Assembly: GCA_047967505.1 (NCBI GenBank)
Contig: CM106539.1
From: Dipteris shenzhenensis
Taxonomy: Eukaryota > Polypodiophyta > Polypodiopsida > Gleicheniales
DNA: 64,000 nucleotides
Direction: 5' to 3' (one strand)
Shown one piece after another: positions 62,424-64,000 of the stretch. Position 1 is the first letter of the stretch. Each line of letters begins with the position of its first letter. The notes under the pieces are model-generated. The model saw nothing but the letters and a program-made list of their open reading frames with translations. It searched no databases and was not told the DNA's origin. A program made the translations under genes and the position numbers.

Positions 62424-64000
62424 TTATGATGCCTTTGCCTTTTTAGACTTCAAAGTCCTACCTAGTAGACATCTTAAAAACCAGTCGAACATCTCATGCA
62501 ATGCATTGCTACAAGTGACACCACCGCCATGCCTTAAGTTCTTGAAATAGGTTGCATTGGCTCTATAGTGTGATTTCTCCATGCCTTGTGTATTACAAAT
62601 AGACAAAGGTCCCCAATTTTGTACAAACCATGGTCCGTGTGCATAGAGAATATGTTGCAAACATGACAAACATCATTTTAGCAACAAACAATTTTAATAA
62701 AGCAAGTGCTAAATAATATGATGGTGTTAAGATTACCATGTAATGTGTAATGTACGTCTCCCCCCATGCTTTCACCATTAATTGCATAAGCTCTTTCATA
62801 GCTATCATGAACCTTTAATAATACATGGATTCGATTCGAACTTGGCAAAGCAATTTTATCAGTGCATCTACCTTTGTCCATACTTTAGCTCTAAAACTTG
62901 CTATTTGAGGATGTGAAGCATTATTGGTCATGCATTCACCCAATGCTTTCCAGTATTCCCAACCCAAGAGATTGTGGTTAGATAGGCATCTCCTTTCCTT
63001 CGCTCCACCTATGGATACTTTTGCCCCATACATTTTCTTGTCCTCCTTAAGTTTGAAATGTCCTCCATGGAATCCCATCTCTAACAGCAACTTCCCAATT
63101 TCTGTAATGCATCGTGCAGATACTTCTTGCTGAATTAAATTCCAAACATAAACAAAATGCAAATACAACAACTTATGTATGTGCAGCTCTGTGTGTAAAA
63201 TACATATGTGTACTCTCTCTAGTGGGCTGGGCAAGATGGGATCCCACTTTGGATCCTTCTTGTTGCGATTGGGAGCTTGTGTTTGGCTATAAGAGAGAAT
63301 GCCATTCTCCCATTGTAATCCAATCTTTTAATTATGTTGAGAAAATATGCAATAAAGGGATATAAACATTGAATGTGCCCCTGTATCCCAACCATGCAAG
63401 CACTTGAGGGTTTTCAAGTCACCAGCAAGATGCCATTCAAATCAAAATGTTCCATGGCCATCTACTATCAATGTTTGCACTTCCTCTTGTCTTTGGATTA
63501 TTGATGGGATTCTTGTTCTGTCTAGAACCCACTTCAATGTCTCATGGCATTCTTTCGGAGTCTCAAATGTTGCAAGCCACCATATATCTTCTACTTCCTC
63601 GTTCCCTTGAACAAAGGCTAAGGCTTTGTTCATAATGTAGATGCTCACTCTCTCTAACTTTTGTTCTTTCACCAACTAAGCTTCATCCATTTTAATGACA
63701 AAAATATGAGCTTGCCATTGCATTCTATACAACAAAAGAGAGAAATAGTTAGGATTAACACAATATAGGAAATGAACTAAGTAAAGTGCAATATTGTAAT
63801 GGATTTCCTCTTACCATCTTCTCTCATGCCATAGAATTTGACCATTGCTTGTAGCAGTTTTCAACATCTAAGTAGACATGTTGAAAGCATTCATCTTAAA
63901 GGTTTGCAAATCATATTTCTTTTTACTCTTCCAAGTCATTGTGCCCCTTACGCAATGGTACCCTCCGTGCATTTCTCTTGCACGTTGGTTTGTTTCTCGC
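62424..64000 (-). pseudogene. Degenerate multi-exon gene, transposase-like, cut by window end
   Basis: On - several in-order pieces with splice signals look like one protein. Exon a (64000 to about 63821; GGYHCVRGTMTWKSKKKYDL, LWHERRW) ends at G|GTAAGA; an intron ends TTGTTGTATAG at about 63728. Exon b (63675 to about 63370) has EEVEDIWWLATFETPKECHE, TLIVDGHGTF, a stop, then FEWHLAGDLKTLKCLHG. Exon c begins after TTAATTCAG near 63136 with QEVSARCITEIGKLLLEMGF. The last piece (62669 to 62424) has TQGMEKSHYRANATYFKNLR and HGGGV. Acidic residues in VDGHG and FEWHLAGD and the GMEKSH ... HGGG block recall uncharacterised transposase-like proteins, but I cannot name the family. At least two stops break it. 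Confidence 0.45.

Overview
This window looks like nuclear DNA of a land plant, most likely a fern or another seed-free vascular plant. The argument rests on three things seen together: a 937-codon pentatricopeptide-repeat (PPR) gene of the PLS class without introns across its repeat region; a dense mix of decayed Ty3/gypsy, Ty1/copia, LINE, SINE-like and Helitron sequence; and a very low density of ordinary genes. No taxonomic marker gene is present, so the placement is an inference.

Layout. 1-14.5 kb is a nest of LTR elements: a truncated Ty3/gypsy element on + (A, 577-5249); a Ty3/gypsy element on - (B, about 5250-11881) that contains a copia copy with an 11-base target duplication and a poly(A) tail (5470-9415) and a GC-rich segment holding a group II intron domain V (about 10470-10950); and an internally deleted copia-type element on + (C, 11882-14528). 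14.5-21.9 kb is mostly unassignable. 21.9-23.5 kb has a decayed reverse-transcriptase-like reading frame on -. 24.0-33.9 kb is a Helitron cluster: a small + fragment, then two tandem - copies that carry PIF1 helicase with endonuclease pieces, one of them (27.2-31.7 kb) with a full but broken Rep part and an upstream replication-protein-A-like frame. 37.4-40.1 kb is a LINE-like insertion with 22-base flanking repeats. 41.3-44.3 kb is the PPR gene, the only clearly intact host-type gene. 45.4-49.4 kb holds two LINE pieces separated by a minisatellite. 49.7-50.1 kb is a tRNA-related SINE candidate. 52.0-55.5 kb is a second Helitron type in which the Rep half on + meets a PIF1 helicase tail on -. 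56-62 kb has minisatellites and two foldback elements. 62.4-64.0 kb is a degenerate spliced gene on - that runs off the window.

How the parts relate. Nearly every protein-like segment comes from a mobile element and is broken by stops or frameshifts, so the window is best read as an old, repeatedly nested insertion zone around one organelle-targeted-type RNA-binding PPR gene. The most unusual material is the Helitron cluster with a C-terminal endonuclease domain and an RPA-like partner, the copia copy that seems to have been pasted in by LINE machinery, and the tail-to-tail Rep/helicase junction. Junctions and ends were found by reading, not by alignment, so exact borders are approximate unless repeats define them.
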